The position numbers and the translations under genes were made by a program. The notes below the pieces were generated by a model. That model worked only from the letters and a program-made list of their open reading frames with translations. It ran no database searches and was not told where the DNA came from. A DNA stretch of 64,000 nt from Paraspadella gotoi (Eukaryota; Chaetognatha), in NCBI GenBank assembly GCA_051294375.1, contig CM119271.1, positions 2,370,677 to 2,434,676 of the forward strand, read 5' to 3'. Numbering within the stretch: position 1 is the stretch's first letter; every line of letters begins with the position of its first letter. Positions 22,978-64,000 of this stretch are shown here, in pieces.

Positions 22978-23301
22978 CACGCTATAAAAAAACGTTTTTC
23001 GCGACATTACACATTCCAGTTTGGAAAAGATTCTCACCGTTTTTTTCTCTCGGACAAAATATACTGAGTCGCCGCAAACGCCTTCTTCAAAAATATAAAT
23101 ATATAAATAAAGTTCATAAAGTATTTAGTTTTTATGAAGTCGAGAGGGAAGGGAAAAACATTTGACAAGGCAAAAAGCGCCGGTGATGCAGAGCGTCGGG
23201 TACAACGCCGGCGTCACGCGGCGCCGTAAGAAACGCGCCATATTTGTGGTTTTTTCTAACTCGAAAAAATTAGATTCAAGTAAATGTGACTTTTTTTTTA
23301 C

Positions 23302-23765
23302 ATTTAAACTCATTTCCACTCGCACGATTCTAACCAAACTTTATATCCAGCTTCGTCAAACACTTTCCTACCCACACACAAAATTTTATTTAAATTTGTC
23401 CATCCAATTATAATAAATTATAGTAATTATGGGCTAAAACTAGTAAAAAGATTTTAATAAATATGACTTATGTTTTTACCATTTAAACTCATTTTCACTT
23501 GCACGATTCCATCGAAATTTTATATCCAGCTAAATCACACACTTTGCTACCGTCACTAAAAATTTCATTCCAATCCATCCATTCAATCACGAGTAATTGG
23601 AGTTTAATGCTAACGGGGACGGACGGACGGACAGACAGACAGATAGACGGATGGACGGACGGACGGACGGATATCGTTTTTATTTTGCTTAATTTATCAT
23701 AATTTGATGTTCGGAGAAGATTTCAGTGATTTAGCGACAAGCTTTTGGGGTGAGACCGACGGACT
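23302..23765 (+). repeat. Dispersed repeat R6 with (GGAC)n core
   Basis: Two tandem partial units (23,302-23,420 and 23,482-23,765) share CATTTAAACTCATTTTCACT, TATATCCAGCT and CACACAAAATTTTAT-type blocks. The second continues into a run of GGAC/AGAC tetramers and a conserved tail. Related copies are at 31,040-31,345 (plus) and 57,745-58,440 (minus, several units). Confidence 0.8.
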
Positions 23766-24103
23766 GACTAAGTGAGCGTTGTGTGAAAAAGAGAGATAAA
23801 AAGGGTAGGGAGAGAGAGATAAAGACAGAAAAAGAAAGAGAGAAAAAAAAGTTATTTCATTTTTTCCAATGTATATGCTTAAATTGGGAGAGAAAATAAT
23901 AACTATAAACATCTGAGTATAAAAGCATAAAAATCTCATTGCGATTCATGTTACTTATATATATATATATATATTTCTATCTCCCCGAGTCGAATAGAAT
24001 ATAATCTCAATTTTGAAACTCCCTTCGTTTTTCTTCTCTATTTATTTATTGTTACCAATTTACCTCGAATTTTATTTATCTAAACTTTCACTTTTATTTG
24101 CAG

Positions 24104-63315
<39,212 letters not shown>

Positions 63316-64000
63316 GTCTCTGCGGGGGCTGCTGTTTGCTGTAGCGCATCCGCCACTGACGCTGCTGTTGAAGAGACGCTGTTTGCCGCAGCTGGAATAA
63401 TGTCTCGCAAAATTTATTTATTATTTATAGTTAATAAAAGATACGTATAAGAAATTCAAGGCTGCCTTCAGTGACGAGGTGTGAATGGAATCCGATAAGG
63501 GTGTTTGGTGAAATGGTCTCCTTTTTGGATGGGGTCATCCGCAGCCCGGATTCGATGGCCATGGATGTTTGGAACCTAACGTCCGTTTAACAGTTCTTGA
63601 AAAAGTTTGGACTCGAGTCGATTTCGATGTTTTGACGATTATGACGTCGATTTAGCGAAGCGTTAGGACTTTGGCGCTAAAATTGAGGGACGTGGGATCT
63701 TAAACGAACTTTAAACGAGGACGACGACGACGACGACATCGAAAACAACTGTAACAGATCTTTAAACGTCATCATAGGCGCAGGGAGTATAACTAAGGTC
63801 TAACTAAGGTCTAAGGTCTAAGGTCTAAGGTCTAAGGTCTAAGGTCTAACTAAGGTCGGGTAAGTCTGACTGAAATCTAGGTAAGTAAAGACGGGGGGAA
63901 ATGGTGGGAAAGGAAAATATATTGTAAGCGGCTAAATCGGCGGTAAAAAAATGGTAACAGAGACTGAACGGGAGAGGGACGGTGAGAGAGAAAGAGAGGA
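63316..64000. other. Probable intron or 3' end; heptamer array
   Basis: No TM7 signature was found in any frame. An AATAAA sits at 63,433-63,438, about 90 bp after the read-through stop, and could serve as a poly(A) signal if the transcript ended here. Six tandem AAGGTCT heptamers occupy 63,806-63,847. Confidence 0.5.

Overview
This is a eukaryotic, almost certainly invertebrate-animal, genomic window. It is AT-rich and saturated with simple repeats, above all (GA)n/(CT)n tracts of 30 to over 100 bp. It contains spliced coding exons with GT-AG boundaries, tRNA-derived SINEs, short transposon relics and hammerhead-ribozyme motifs of the type tied to Penelope-like retroelements. Nothing bacterial or viral was seen. 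The species cannot be named from sequence alone. The one gene recognised belongs to the myosuppressin / FMRFamide / DMSR ('Srw'-type) rhodopsin-like GPCRs, a family characteristic of protostomes.

Layout. 1-24,103: no coding exon could be supported. The stretch is a mosaic of dispersed repeats, fold-back elements, microsatellites and AT-rich filler, and any 5' exon of the receptor should lie here or upstream. 24,104-63,315: eight phase-compatible exons of one plus-strand receptor gene, encoding about 281 residues from just before TM1 through TM6. No TM7 exon was found. The 24 kb intron between TM2 and TM3 and the 9 kb intron after TM5 hold most of the window. Inside the first lie a 2.6 kb direct duplication and a 12.5 kb inverted duplication. 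Both touch 25-N gaps and differ mainly by small indels, which suggests gap-filling artefacts. Inside the second lie another inverted duplication, a ~385 bp satellite and a palindromic element with two hammerhead motifs. 63,316-64,000: probable intron or 3' end of the gene, then simple repeats.

The most interesting signals are: (1) paired, inverted hammerhead ribozyme motifs in a 340 bp palindrome with an 11 bp flanking direct repeat at 60.5-60.9 kb, plus a decayed relative at 11.6 kb; (2) a dispersed element that couples a degenerate TTAGGG-like array to one conserved ~40 bp motif in a fixed orientation, in eight independent places; (3) the TM5 exon enclosed between complementary (CT)n and (GA)n tracts; (4) a probable GC-AG intron in the receptor; (5) a MITE family with GC-rich inverted termini; (6) the large inverted duplications. 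Most long open frames in the window are translations of microsatellites and are not genes.
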